64,000 nt of DNA, taken from Arcobacter sp. CECT 8986. Lineage in GTDB: Bacteria > Campylobacterota > Campylobacteria > Campylobacterales > Arcobacteraceae. Both the position numbers and the translations under genes were made by a program. Positions 9,167 through 18,643 of the stretch are shown here, one piece after another. Within the stretch, counting starts at the first letter, position 1; every line of letters starts with the position of its first letter. The stretch covers positions 186,001-250,000 of the forward strand of contig NZ_PDKG01000001.1 of NCBI RefSeq assembly GCF_004116725.1. Reading direction: 5' to 3'. Under the pieces are notes generated by a model, which worked only from the letters and a program-made list of their open reading frames with translations, searched no databases and was not told the origin of the DNA.

Positions 9167-9607
9167 ATGAATAAAAATATTTTTGATAGAATTTCAACAG
9201 TAATTATTATATTTATCTGCGCAATCTTAATAAACTTTATTTCATCTATTTATTTTAATCCAGTGTTTTTAGCTGGTGTTTTATTTTTAACATTTATTAA
9301 AATATTGAAAAGAGAGTATTATTATAGTGCATTTTTTCTAGCATTAGCAATGCTATATTTAGAATTAAATAATGGATTTAAGCCCTTTAGTTTAATACTT
9401 CTTAGCTGTTTTATATATTCATTTATTGTTCCTTATATCAAAAGAATTATTTCATATAGCCAATTAAATGAATATTTATATATTTTTGTTTTTTATTTAG
9501 GTTTTACATTTTTATATATTTTAAATAATAGTTACTCTAGTGACCTATTTTTCACTATTTTTATAAATATCGTAATAGATTTCTTGATTGTTGGGTTGAT
9601 GATATGA
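9167..9607 (+). CDS. Small integral membrane protein in the mreD position
   Basis: A 146-aa very hydrophobic protein with about five membrane spans and almost no soluble part. I cannot confirm MreD by motif. Its size, topology and overlap with mrdA (PBP2) are what one expects of MreD in the rod-shape elongation complex. A TATTATATTATAATC promoter-like stretch lies about 35 bases upstream. MreD-like is an inference from position. Confidence 0.65.
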   Translation: MNKNIFDRISTVIIIFICAILINFISSIYFNPVFLAGVLFLTFIKILKREYYYSAFFLALAMLYLELNNGFKPFSLILLSCFIYSFIVPYIKRIISYSQLNEYLYIFVFYLGFTFLYILNNSYSSDLFFTIFINIVIDFLIVGLMI

Positions 9608-11373
9608 AAAGATTAAATATAATACTTATTTTTATAGTTTTACTAATGATAATACTACTTTCAAGAGTATATTTTCTAAGTATCAAATCAAATACATATT
9701 ATGAAGAACTATCAAAACAAAACTACATCAAAAGAATTTATAAAGCCCCTTCAAGAGGATTAATAGAAGATAGAAATGGAGTAGCACTTGCCATTAATAA
9801 TCTAGGTTTTTCTATCACTGTACAGCCTCATTTACGTTCATATAAAAATAAAGATAGATTGCAAAAGATTGTAAAAATAATCTCAAAACATTTCCCAGAA
9901 TACAAAGAAGAAGAGTTACTTAAAAAATATAAAAAATTAGATTCACCGTATAAACATGATTATGTAGATTTAATTGATTATATTGCTTATGATGATTTTT
10001 TCTCTAAATTTACACTATTTAACTCAATTGAAGGGATTAAAGTAGAACCATCTGTAAAAAGATATTATCCTTTCCACAATGTTGCTTCACACGTAATTGG
10101 ATATGTAGGAAAAGCATCTAAAAAAGATATTGAAAATAATGAACTTTCAAGATATAGTGGAATTATTGGGAAAAATGGTTTAGAAAAATATTACAACGAT
10201 AAACTTCAAGGAACACTTGGGTACAAAGATGTTAAAGTAAATGCTCTAAATAAAGAGATTGAAGTACTTGAAGAGAAAAAAGCAAATGAAAACAATAATC
10301 TAAAAATCACTATTGATGTAAGACTTCAAAAATATATTCAAGAGAACTTCAACCAAAAAAGTGGTGCTATTGTTGTAATGAATGTAAATAATGGAGAAAT
10401 TTTAGCAGCAGCATCTTTCCCTGAATTTGATAATAATATCTTTGTTGGAGGAATTTCACAAAAAGAGTGGGATGAGATGAGAACTAGCTTTGACCATCCA
10501 TTTACAAATAAATTAGTAAATGGACTTTATCCTCCTGGTTCTATATATAAAATGGGAATTTCTTTAGCACTTTTAAAAAATGGAATAAGTCCAAATTACT
10601 CTGTTTATTGTAGTGGTGAGTTACAAATAGGAAATAGAAAGTTCAGATGCTGGAAACAAACAGGACATGGAACTACTGATTTTATAAAAGCCATTAGAGA
10701 AAGTTGTGATGATTTCTTCTATAAAGCAAGTCTAAAAGTAGGAATTAATAAGATTTCAAAAACAATGGGTGAACTAGGTTTTGGACACAAAACAGGAGTT
10801 GACCAGATAAATGAGTTTATTGGAGTAAATCCAAATAAAGAGTGGAAAAGAAAAAGATATAATCAACCTTGGTATATTGGAGAAACTGTTATCTCTTCAA
10901 TTGGTCAAGGATATACACTTGTAACACCAATGCAAATTGCAAGATATACTGCATTTTTAGCAACAGGGAAACTTCCTTATCCACACTTTTATAAGGGTCA
11001 ATATAAAGAGCCTAAAAAACTTGATTTTAATCCTAAGTTCTTAAAAATTGTAAGAGAAGGAATGTATGATGTTGCAAATGAAAGATTTGGTACAGCATCA
11101 AGACACTTAAAATCAAAAATAACACTTGCAGCTAAGACAGGAACAGCACAAGTTATTGCTATTCCACAATCAGAGAAAAAAAGAATGAAAGAGAGTGAAC
11201 TTGAATATTACCATCGTTCACATGCATGGCTTAATACATATGGACCATATAGAAACCCTCAATATGCAGTTGTAGCATTAGTAGAACATGGTGGACATGG
11301 GGGTTCAGCAGCAGGTCCTATTGTTACTAAAATATATGACAAGCTATATGAATTAGGATATATTAAAAAATAG
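9604..11373 (+). CDS. mrdA: Penicillin-binding protein 2 (elongasome transpeptidase)
   Basis: A 589-aa class B PBP. An N-terminal membrane anchor is at about 5-27, the pedestal/dimerisation domain (APSRGLIEDRNGVALA at 48-63) follows, then the transpeptidase domain with SxxK SIYK at 313-316, SxD-type SCD at 367-369 and KTGT at 511-514. It cross-links peptidoglycan for side-wall growth. The start overlaps the preceding membrane protein by 4 bp (ATGA), implying coupling. Confidence 0.95.
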   Translation: MKRLNIILIFIVLLMIILLSRVYFLSIKSNTYYEELSKQNYIKRIYKAPSRGLIEDRNGVALAINNLGFSITVQPHLRSYKNKDRLQKIVKIISKHFPEYKEEELLKKYKKLDSPYKHDYVDLIDYIAYDDFFSKFTLFNSIEGIKVEPSVKRYYPFHNVASHVIGYVGKASKKDIENNELSRYSGIIGKNGLEKYYNDKLQGTLGYKDVKVNALNKEIEVLEEKKANENNNLKITIDVRLQKYIQENFNQKSGAIVVMNVNNGEILAAASFPEFDNNIFVGGISQKEWDEMRTSFDHPFTNKLVNGLYPPGSIYKMGISLALLKNGISPNYSVYCSGELQIGNRKFRCWKQTGHGTTDFIKAIRESCDDFFYKASLKVGINKISKTMGELGFGHKTGVDQINEFIGVNPNKEWKRKRYNQPWYIGETVISSIGQGYTLVTPMQIARYTAFLATGKLPYPHFYKGQYKEPKKLDFNPKFLKIVREGMYDVANERFGTASRHLKSKITLAAKTGTAQVIAIPQSEKKRMKESELEYYHRSHAWLNTYGPYRNPQYAVVALVEHGGHGGSAAGPIVTKIYDKLYELGYIKK

Positions 11374-11424
11374 GTATTTAATCGTTTTTTAGTTATGATT
11401 TAGTACCAAATTAGAGGATTTAGA

Positions 11425-12153
11425 TTGAGAATACTTATAAGTTTATTGCTATTTACAACATTTGTTTTTGCTGCGGATACTGCACCTTTAGTTAATTTAT
11501 CTGTTGCAGCACTTGAAGAACCAACACAGTTTGTAAGAACAATAAATATTGCAATTATTTTAGGTCTATTAGTACTTGCACCAACACTACTATTAATGGT
11601 TACAAGTTTTACAAGATTATTAATTGTGTTTTCTCTACTAAAGCAAGCTATGGGGTTACAACAAACTCCTCCTTCTCAAGTTATTGTTTCAATGGCGTTA
11701 ATTTTGACAATTTTCATTATGGAACCATATGCTAAAAAATCATGGAATGATGCTATTGTTCCTTATATGGATGAAAAGATTGGTTATGAAGTTGCTTTTG
11801 AAAAAGGTGTTAAACCATTTAAAGAGTTTATGATAAAAAATACAAGAGAATCAGACTTAGCTCTTTTTTATAGAATCAAAAAGGTAGAAAACCCTAAAAA
11901 CATAGATGATGTACCATTAACACTTCTTATGCCATCTTTTATTATTAGTGAATTAAGAACTGCATTTGAAATAGGTTTCTTAGTATTCTTACCATTTTTG
12001 GTTATTGATATTATTGTGGCTTCCATTCTTATGAGTTTGGGTATGATGATGCTGCCACCAGTTATGATATCACTGCCTATTAAACTTATATTCTTTATAG
12101 TTATTGATGGGTGGTTTTTGATTATAGGAAACTTGGCACAATCCTTTAAGTGA
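11425..12153 (+). CDS. fliP: Flagellar type III export gate protein FliP
   Basis: A 242-aa membrane protein with a cleavable signal peptide (LISLLLFTTFVFAADT). The family signature stretches are visible: TSFTRLLIVFSLLKQAMG, then QTPPSQVIVSMALILT, and near the C-terminus DIIVASILMSLGMMMLPPV. FliP forms the core of the export gate with FliQ and FliR. The start is TTG at 11425 with AGAGGA 6 bases upstream. It stands apart from the other flagellar genes of the window, as is common in this phylum. Confidence 0.96.
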   Translation: MRILISLLLFTTFVFAADTAPLVNLSVAALEEPTQFVRTINIAIILGLLVLAPTLLLMVTSFTRLLIVFSLLKQAMGLQQTPPSQVIVSMALILTIFIMEPYAKKSWNDAIVPYMDEKIGYEVAFEKGVKPFKEFMIKNTRESDLALFYRIKKVENPKNIDDVPLTLLMPSFIISELRTAFEIGFLVFLPFLVIDIIVASILMSLGMMMLPPVMISLPIKLIFFIVIDGWFLIIGNLAQSFK

Positions 12154-12234
12154 TAAGTTTTACTTATAATAATAAACTTTTAAAATATAACTATTATTTA
12201 TAATAGAAAGCTTCTTTTTTTAATAATTTTAGTA

Positions 12235-12265
12235 TATAATACTCTATAAAGAACTATGGAGTATT
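12235..12265 (+). promoter_or_regulatory. Promoter with overlapping palindromic operator, RND efflux operon
   Basis: TATAAT at 12235-12240 behind a T-rich stretch. A near-perfect inverted repeat (AATACTCTATA at 12238-12248 and TATGGAGTATT at 12255-12265, 6-base spacer, one mismatch) begins inside the -10 and runs across the likely transcription start and the GGAG ribosome site of the TolC-like gene. It could be a repressor operator (TetR-like geometry) or a hairpin hiding the ribosome site. No regulator gene is adjacent. Confidence 0.5.
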
Positions 12266-12268
12266 TTA

Positions 12269-13618
12269 ATGTATAAACTTTTTTTATACTTTTTCGTAAT
12301 TACATTTGCATACTCTCAAACAATTAGCTTTGAGGAAGTACTAACTGATACACTAAACAATAATAACGATTTAAAAAACTCAAAACTTGATATTGATATT
12401 AGTTCATTAAATATAGATGAAGTAAATGCTTTAAATTATGGTAAATTAAACTTCGAATCACAAGTAAATAGAACTAATCATGCAGGTTATGTATTTAATT
12501 CTAAACTATCTTCAAGAGAGGCTACATTTAAAGATTTTGGTTTTGCACAAATGGGTGAACCAATGAACACACAACCAACTGATTTAAACTATCCAGAAGC
12601 AAGAACAAATATAAACAATAAATTAACTTATGATGTTGCACTTTTTACTGGATTTAAAATATCTACACAAAAAGATATAAGAAAATTAGAAAAAAAGATA
12701 AATACTTTAAAACTAAATATGAATAAAAGAGAACTATCTTTTGAAGTATTTAAAGCATACAATGGTGCAGTTATTGCAAAAGAGTATATCAAAGCTTTAA
12801 ATGAAGCTATTAAGACTGTAAATAATATAGTTAAATCATCTTCAATATTTTACAAAGAGGGATTGATTACATCAATTGATGTAAAACAAGCAAAAGCTTA
12901 TAAATTTGAACTTTTAGCAAACTTAGCCAATGCAAAAAAAAGATTTAATTTTGCTATTTCATACTTAAGATTTTTAAGTTCAAATAACAATATTACAGAT
13001 GTAAATAATATAAAAGATATAAAACTAAAACTTTATGATAAAAGTGAGCTATTACAACAAGCTTTAACTAAAAAAGATAGCATAAAAGCTTCAATTTTAT
13101 ACAAAGATATTATGAAAAAAAGTATTGATGTAGCAAAAGGTGATTACTACCCTACTTTATACTCTCACTTGGAGTATGGATATAATGACAATAGGTATAA
13201 TTTTTCAGATGACAAAGATTATTATAATGCTGTTATTGGCTTAAAATATACACTTTTTGATAACTCAAGAGAGATAAAAGTACAAAAAAATAAAATAAAC
13301 TATATAAAAGCTAAAATAAATCATGAAAAACAGATAAATTATATAAAAATGCAAATAGATAATTCTATTGATGATTTAAATACAAAAATTGCAATATTAA
13401 GTGCAAAGATAAGCTCTTTTGATTTAGCAAAAAAGATATTTGAACAAGCTAATAAAATGTATAAAAACCACTTAATATCTATGACTGATTTATTAAAACA
13501 AAAATCTGATTTTGAAGTTGCTCAAGCAGAACTATTAAATGCAAAATATCAAAGATATGTAGCAGAAGCAAAAGTTGCAAAGATTATAAATTTAGATTTT
13601 TTAGATTTGAAGGATTAA
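12269..13618 (+). CDS. TolC-family outer-membrane efflux protein
   Basis: A 449-aa protein with a signal peptide (LFLYFFVITFAYSQ) and two long alpha-helical halves, as in the TolC/OEP family. Examples are the coiled-coil stretches around residues 130-215 and 345-445 (e.g. MTDLLKQKSDFEVAQAELLNAKYQ). It would be the outer-membrane channel of the tripartite pump encoded by the next three genes. GGAG ribosome site. The stop is followed after 1 base by the adaptor gene. Confidence 0.9.
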   Translation: MYKLFLYFFVITFAYSQTISFEEVLTDTLNNNNDLKNSKLDIDISSLNIDEVNALNYGKLNFESQVNRTNHAGYVFNSKLSSREATFKDFGFAQMGEPMNTQPTDLNYPEARTNINNKLTYDVALFTGFKISTQKDIRKLEKKINTLKLNMNKRELSFEVFKAYNGAVIAKEYIKALNEAIKTVNNIVKSSSIFYKEGLITSIDVKQAKAYKFELLANLANAKKRFNFAISYLRFLSSNNNITDVNNIKDIKLKLYDKSELLQQALTKKDSIKASILYKDIMKKSIDVAKGDYYPTLYSHLEYGYNDNRYNFSDDKDYYNAVIGLKYTLFDNSREIKVQKNKINYIKAKINHEKQINYIKMQIDNSIDDLNTKIAILSAKISSFDLAKKIFEQANKMYKNHLISMTDLLKQKSDFEVAQAELLNAKYQRYVAEAKVAKIINLDFLDLKD

Positions 13619-13619
13619 A

Positions 13620-14399
13620 ATGATGAAACTATTCATAGCTATATTTTTAATGATAAGTTGTTTATATGCACAAACAATACAAACATCAGGAACTGTAATA
13701 TCTGATAATCAAAAAGTAATTACAAGCAGACATATGGGATATATAAAACAAGTAAATGTTACTGAGGGTTCATATGTAAAAAAAGGTGATTTACTTTATA
13801 TTATTGACTCTACTTCTTTAAATTCTCAAAAAAATGAGATATTAAATAATCTTGAAATATTAAAAAATAATCAAGATAATTTATATATAAATCTAAACAG
13901 ATATAAAAGATTATATAAAGATGATTTAGTATCAAAATATGATGTAGAACAATTAGAACTAAAATATAACAATTTAAGAAATCAAATTCAAATAGTAAAA
14001 GAGAAGTTAAAAAATATAAATAATGAGTTTAAATATCTTAAAGTAAGAGCTCCAATAGATGCAATGGTAATTAAAAAATCAATAAATGTTGCAGATATGG
14101 CAATAGTTGGACAACCTGCTTTGATACTAACAGATATGAATACATTAAAAGTAAAAACACAAATAAATGAAAGTGATTTATTGAATATAAAATCAGCACA
14201 AGATGTTAAAATATTTATTCCATCATTAAACTTAACTACAAAAGGAAAAGTAAGTGCAATAATTCCAAATATTGACACAACTTCACACTCTTTTACAATA
14301 AAAATCGATTTTTTAACAAAAAACAAAAATATATATCCAGGTATGTATGCACAAATAGATATTTTTGTAAAAGATAATGGAAATAAAAATGAACAATAA
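13620..14399 (+). CDS. Periplasmic adaptor subunit of RND efflux pump (HlyD/MFP family)
   Basis: A 259-aa membrane-fusion protein, compact compared with the usual 350-400 aa. Signal peptide at residues 1-17; lipoyl half-motifs around VNVTEGSYVKKGDLLYII (about 43-60) and FKYLKVRAPIDAMVIKK (about 139-155), with a coiled-coil hairpin between; then a beta-barrel domain ending near residue 250. It links the TolC-like channel to the RND permease. The start codons MMK are alternative ATGs. It overlaps the permease start. Confidence 0.9.
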   Translation: MMKLFIAIFLMISCLYAQTIQTSGTVISDNQKVITSRHMGYIKQVNVTEGSYVKKGDLLYIIDSTSLNSQKNEILNNLEILKNNQDNLYINLNRYKRLYKDDLVSKYDVEQLELKYNNLRNQIQIVKEKLKNINNEFKYLKVRAPIDAMVIKKSINVADMAIVGQPALILTDMNTLKVKTQINESDLLNIKSAQDVKIFIPSLNLTTKGKVSAIIPNIDTTSHSFTIKIDFLTKNKNIYPGMYAQIDIFVKDNGNKNEQ

Positions 14400-15966
14400 A
14401 AATGACTTTAGTACAAAGTTAAACCCAAATCTAAATATTGCAGGTAGATTATCTTTAGGTTTTATAAATCATCCTTTAACTGCTATATCTATTTTTTTAA
14501 TTTTGGCGCTTGGTTATATTTCATTAATTGTTATGCCAAGAGAAGAAAATCCACAAATAAAAGTAAGTGGTGGAGCTGTAATAGTTGCAATGCCAGGAGC
14601 AACTCCAAGCCAAATACAAAAAGTAATAATAAATCCTTTAGAAAAGAAATTAAGAGAGATAAAAGGAATAGAACATATTTACTCTTTTGCAAAAGATTCT
14701 ATTGCAATTGTACAAGTGCAATACTTTATTGGAGAAGATAAAGAGAGTTCAAACTTAAAATTATATAACCAAATTATGAGAAATATGGATATGATGCCAA
14801 AAGGCGCTATGACTCCAATAATAAAAACAATGGATATTGATACAGATATACCAATAACAACTATTGCATTTTATTCTCAAAAAAAGAATAATAAAGATTT
14901 AATCTCACAAACTGAACTTTACAAACAAATAGATAAATTAAGTAAAGAACTAAATAAAATAGACAATGTTGCTTTAATTAATCTAAAAGGTGAAAAGAAA
15001 GAGCAATACAATATTTTACTTAACTCAAATAAAATATCTCAATATAATCTATCAATGGTAGAAGTTCTAAAAAGAGTAAAAGCACTTGCATATAATACTC
15101 CAAATATTAATGGTGATACAAAAAACAATGAGCTATTAGTATTTGGAATAAAACAAGCAATAAAATCTTCTAAAGATATAGAAAATATAATTATTTCATA
15201 TCAAAATGGTATTGCAGTGTACTTAAAAGATATTGCAAAAGTTGAAAAATCTTATGATATTCAAAATAAAAAAGAGGCTATTTTATATCAAAGAGATAAA
15301 AATAACAACTTTGAAAAAACTTCAAATATTACAATGTCAATTTCTAAACTAAAAGGTGCAAATTCAGTTGTAATAAATGAAGAGATTTTTGATTATATGG
15401 ATAGTATAAAAGATGATTTACTAAAAAAACATATAAAATATACTATTACACGAGATGATGGATACACTGCAAATAATGCAGTTAATTCCTTAGTTCAAAA
15501 TCTTTTAATCTCTATTTTTATTATAGCTATACTTTTAATATTTTCATTAGGATTTAAAGAAGCGATGATTGTTTCACTTGCTGTTCCTATGATTTTATCT
15601 GTTACTTTGTTTGTTGGATTTATTTTAGGTGAGACAATAAATAGAATTACACTTTTTGCACTTATTGTATCTTTGGGAATGTTAGTTGATGCTGCAATTA
15701 TTGTAATAGAAAATATTCATAGACATAGAAAAGACAAACCAGATGCTAATATAGAGATTTTATCCATTAATGCAACAAATGAGATTGGAAATGCGACAAA
15801 TATAGCAACAATTGCTATTATTCTTACATTTTTACCAATGTTTTTTGTAGGTGGAATGATGGGACAGTTTATGCACCCACTTCCTGTATTTGTACCAATT
15901 GCTTTAGTTGTCTCTTTAATTGTTGCTTATGCTTACACACCATATTTAGTAAAAAAATTTTTATAG
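14389..15966 (+). CDS. RND efflux permease, N-terminal half (TM1-TM6)
   Basis: About 525 aa forming the first repeat of an AcrB-type transporter. TM1 follows GRLSLGFINHPLTAI. Porter subdomains PN1/PN2 lie at about 60-340 (GAVIVAMPGATPSQIQKVI), then TM2-TM6. The TM4 proton-relay region reads LGMLVDAAIIVIENIHR, i.e. one Asp where AcrB has two. The frame ends with TAG after YTPYLVKKFL, exactly where TM6 gives way to the linker before TM7; the second half follows in the same frame three codons later. An ATG 12 bases upstream (14377) is also possible; I prefer 14389, which has GGAAA 5 bases before it. Confidence 0.85.
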   Translation: MNNKNDFSTKLNPNLNIAGRLSLGFINHPLTAISIFLILALGYISLIVMPREENPQIKVSGGAVIVAMPGATPSQIQKVIINPLEKKLREIKGIEHIYSFAKDSIAIVQVQYFIGEDKESSNLKLYNQIMRNMDMMPKGAMTPIIKTMDIDTDIPITTIAFYSQKKNNKDLISQTELYKQIDKLSKELNKIDNVALINLKGEKKEQYNILLNSNKISQYNLSMVEVLKRVKALAYNTPNINGDTKNNELLVFGIKQAIKSSKDIENIIISYQNGIAVYLKDIAKVEKSYDIQNKKEAILYQRDKNNNFEKTSNITMSISKLKGANSVVINEEIFDYMDSIKDDLLKKHIKYTITRDDGYTANNAVNSLVQNLLISIFIIAILLIFSLGFKEAMIVSLAVPMILSVTLFVGFILGETINRITLFALIVSLGMLVDAAIIVIENIHRHRKDKPDANIEILSINATNEIGNATNIATIAIILTFLPMFFVGGMMGQFMHPLPVFVPIALVVSLIVAYAYTPYLVKKFL

Positions 15967-15975
15967 GTAATTAAT

Positions 15976-17631
15976 ATGAAACTAGAAAATTTTATACACG
16001 AAATTCTTGAATCAAAATATAAATCTAATTTAGTCTATTTAATTACTTTAATTTTATTTATACTATCTATTTTAACATTTCCTACAAAGATTACAAAAGC
16101 AAAAATGCTTCCAAGTAAAGATTCAGATACTTTCTCAATCTATGTTGATTTAAAAGATGGTTCATCTTCTACAAAAACAAAAGAAGTTACTCAATGTATC
16201 TCAAATGAGTTACAAAAAAATGAAAATATTACAAATGTTTCTGTATTTATAGGTGAAGGTCAACCACTTGATTTTGCTGCACTTGTTAAACTTAGTGCAT
16301 TAAAAGATAAACAATGGCAAGCAGAAATGATGGTAAATATAAAAAAAGAGAATAATAGAGATATCTCAAGTTATAATTTGGTATCAAAAATAAGAGAGCC
16401 TATAAAACAAAAATGTACAAAATATGATGCAAATATTAAATTTGTAGAACTTCCAGCAGGACCACCTGTGTTAGCTTCACTTGTTGCACAAGTTTATGGA
16501 GGAAAAGATTTTTATAGTAGAAGAGATTTTGCAAATAAGATAGCAAAAATATTTGAAAAGCAAAAAACATTAGTTGATATTGATGTTATGGCAAGTAAAG
16601 CTTTTGATAAATATGAATTAATACTTGATAATAATAAAATAATAAAAAGTGCAGTTAGTTTAGAGCAGATAAAACAGATAATATTTTTGGCTTTTGAAGG
16701 AGTAAATATCTCTGTTGTAAATGACAGCAGTGCACAAAATCAAATACCAATATTTCTAAGACTTGATGATAGTAGGTTAATAGAAAAACAAGATATAAAA
16801 TCATTAAACGACAGATTAAAAACTCTAAAATTGAAAAATGCATATAATCAAATGGTAAGTGTTTCTGAACTTGTAAAAATAAAAACAGTAAAAAAAGAGC
16901 CTGAAATAACATCAAAAGATTTAAAACCTGTAATTAATGTAATTGCAGAGACAAATAAAGATAGTCAAATATATCCACTTTTAGATGCAAGAGAAGATAT
17001 GATAAATAGTTTGGAAAATGATTATGAAATTATAAAAACAAATATGTTGAATCTATCTTTTATAAATAAAAAAACAAATGAGAGATTTGATTTAGTATTT
17101 GATGGAGAACTAAAAGTTACAATTGATACATTTAAAGATTTAGGTGGAGCTTTTATTATTGCATTGGTGCTTATATTCTTTCTTATGGTTATGTATTATA
17201 AAAGTTTTGCAATATCAGGAGGTATTGTTTTATCAAGTTTTATATCAATTATTGGAGTTATTTTAGCTCACATAATAATGAATATATTTACACAAGATAC
17301 ATTCTATTTAACAGCAACATCTTTAATAGGATTTATTGGTCTTATTGGAATAAACTCAAGAAACTCTACTTTAATTATTGATTTTACAGTACAATTAATA
17401 AAACAGGATAAATTAAAAATAAATGAAGCAATAGCAAAGGCTACTGCAACAAGGTCAAAACCTATTATACTAACTGTTTTAACAATGGTATTTGCATCAA
17501 GTTTACTTGCAACTGATGCAGTATTTGGAGGTTTGGGTGTTGCTTTAATTGGTGGAACACTTATATCTTATGTAGTATCTATGTTTTTTGTACCTGTAAT
17601 TATAAAAAATCATATTAAAAAGCTTTTATGA
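15976..17631 (+). CDS. RND efflux permease, C-terminal half (TM7-TM12)
   Basis: A 551-aa second repeat of the RND permease. TM7 (YLITLILFILSILTFP) is near residue 20-35, the porter domain with PAGPPVLASLVAQVYGG at about 160-176, and TM8-TM12 at about 390-550, including SLIGFIGLIGINSRNSTLIIDF. It has its own ATG, preceded by TATAGGTAATTAAT, a modest ribosome site. Together with the first half it makes a complete transporter of about 1,080 residues. Both halves look intact, so this is either a genuine two-subunit RND pump or a recent nonsense mutation with internal restart. Confidence 0.85.
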   Translation: MKLENFIHEILESKYKSNLVYLITLILFILSILTFPTKITKAKMLPSKDSDTFSIYVDLKDGSSSTKTKEVTQCISNELQKNENITNVSVFIGEGQPLDFAALVKLSALKDKQWQAEMMVNIKKENNRDISSYNLVSKIREPIKQKCTKYDANIKFVELPAGPPVLASLVAQVYGGKDFYSRRDFANKIAKIFEKQKTLVDIDVMASKAFDKYELILDNNKIIKSAVSLEQIKQIIFLAFEGVNISVVNDSSAQNQIPIFLRLDDSRLIEKQDIKSLNDRLKTLKLKNAYNQMVSVSELVKIKTVKKEPEITSKDLKPVINVIAETNKDSQIYPLLDAREDMINSLENDYEIIKTNMLNLSFINKKTNERFDLVFDGELKVTIDTFKDLGGAFIIALVLIFFLMVMYYKSFAISGGIVLSSFISIIGVILAHIIMNIFTQDTFYLTATSLIGFIGLIGINSRNSTLIIDFTVQLIKQDKLKINEAIAKATATRSKPIILTVLTMVFASSLLATDAVFGGLGVALIGGTLISYVVSMFFVPVIIKNHIKKLL

Positions 17632-17670
17632 GTAAACACTCTATACACAAATACAAGGTATAAGTTTAAG

Positions 17671-18171
17671 ATGAAAAGTAAATTCAAAAAGTTAGTAAAA
17701 GAGATTTTAAAATTATCAATTATTTTAATAATAACAATGAATATTATCAGTTATTTTAAATCAACACAACTAAATAAAGAAAACCTAGCTATAAATGAGT
17801 TTAAACTGCTTGAAAACTCAAAATATACAATAAAAGACAATAAACCATTAGTTATACACTTTTGGGCTACATGGTGTCCTATTTGCAAAATAGAAGCATT
17901 TAATATTCAAAAACTTTCAAAAGATTATAATGTAATAACAATAGCAGCACAATCAGGAACAAATGAAGATATAAAAAAGTATATGAAAGAGAATAATGTT
18001 GATTTTAAAGTAGTAAATGATAAAGATGGGTATTATTCAAAAAAATTTAATATTGAAGTATTTCCTACAACTTTAATTTATAATGATAAAAAAGTTCTAA
18101 AATTTAGTGAAGTAGGATACACTTCAACTTTGGGACTATATTTAAGAGTTTGGTATAGTAAGCTATTTTGA
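17671..18171 (+). CDS. Membrane-anchored thioredoxin-like protein (TlpA/ScsD type)
   Basis: A 166-aa protein with an N-terminal membrane anchor (about residues 12-29) and a periplasmic thioredoxin fold. The active site WATWCPICK is at about 66-74 (CxxC Cys70/Cys73), with the cis-Pro loop in VFPTTLIYND. It resembles ScsD/TlpA protein-disulfide oxidoreductases, which reduce or isomerise disulfides outside the cytoplasm. It follows the RND permease by 39 bases and is probably co-transcribed. No DsbD-like partner is adjacent. The ribosome site is weak. Confidence 0.83.
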   Translation: MKSKFKKLVKEILKLSIILIITMNIISYFKSTQLNKENLAINEFKLLENSKYTIKDNKPLVIHFWATWCPICKIEAFNIQKLSKDYNVITIAAQSGTNEDIKKYMKENNVDFKVVNDKDGYYSKKFNIEVFPTTLIYNDKKVLKFSEVGYTSTLGLYLRVWYSKLF

Positions 18172-18195
18172 TTTATGATTTTTATAAATCATAAA
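18172..18195. terminator. Hairpin between convergent genes
   Basis: TTTATGATTT at 18172-18181 and AAATCATAAA at 18186-18195 form a 10-bp stem with a TTAT loop, lying between the end of the thioredoxin-like gene (plus) and the acetyltransferase (minus). The stem contains the acetyltransferase stop codon. AT-only pairing and no long T-run make it a weak call. Confidence 0.4.
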
Positions 18196-18643
18196 CCATA
18201 GCAATCTCTTCACAAATAGGAAATAATTTACATCTAATGCAATCTGCCCATATTTTGTGTTCTGGAATATCTTCTTTTTCTATTTTTCTAAAACCAATAC
18301 TTTCAAAGAAACCTTGTTCATAAGTCAAAGATAAAATTTGTGCTAATTCATACTTTTTACCCTCTTCTATACAAGCTTCAACTAGTTTTTTACCAAGTTT
18401 TAAACCTCTAAACTCTTTAGAAATTATCAAACTTCTAACTTCAGCTAATCTTGAAGAGTGAATATGTAGTGCTGTAAAACCGGCCATTTTACCATCTACA
18501 CTTACAACAATATATGACCTTATAGTATTTGCCATCTCATCTTCTGTTCTAAGTAAGATTTTACCACTATCAACCTCTGGTTTAACCAATGCTTGCATAT
18601 CTTTTATGTGTGCAACAGTTGGTTTAAAAAATTTGATTTCCAA
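18182..18643 (-). CDS. GNAT N-acetyltransferase (N-acetylglutamate synthase-like)
   Basis: About 153 aa. The GNAT core is clear: VRSLIISKEFRGLKLGKKLVEACIEEG gives the acetyl-CoA motif A. The tail IWADCIRCKLFPICEEIAMVYDL, with three Cys, matches the short ArgA-like acetyltransferases of epsilonproteobacteria, which may supply N-acetylglutamate for arginine synthesis. The frame opens further upstream (ATGs at 18676 and 18664), but TTG at 18643 has GGAG 7 bases before it and gives a normal family N-terminus. It overlaps engB by 20 bp. Confidence 0.8.
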   Translation of the reverse strand: MEIKFFKPTVAHIKDMQALVKPEVDSGKILLRTEDEMANTIRSYIVVSVDGKMAGFTALHIHSSRLAEVRSLIISKEFRGLKLGKKLVEACIEEGKKYELAQILSLTYEQGFFESIGFRKIEKEDIPEHKIWADCIRCKLFPICEEIAMVYDL

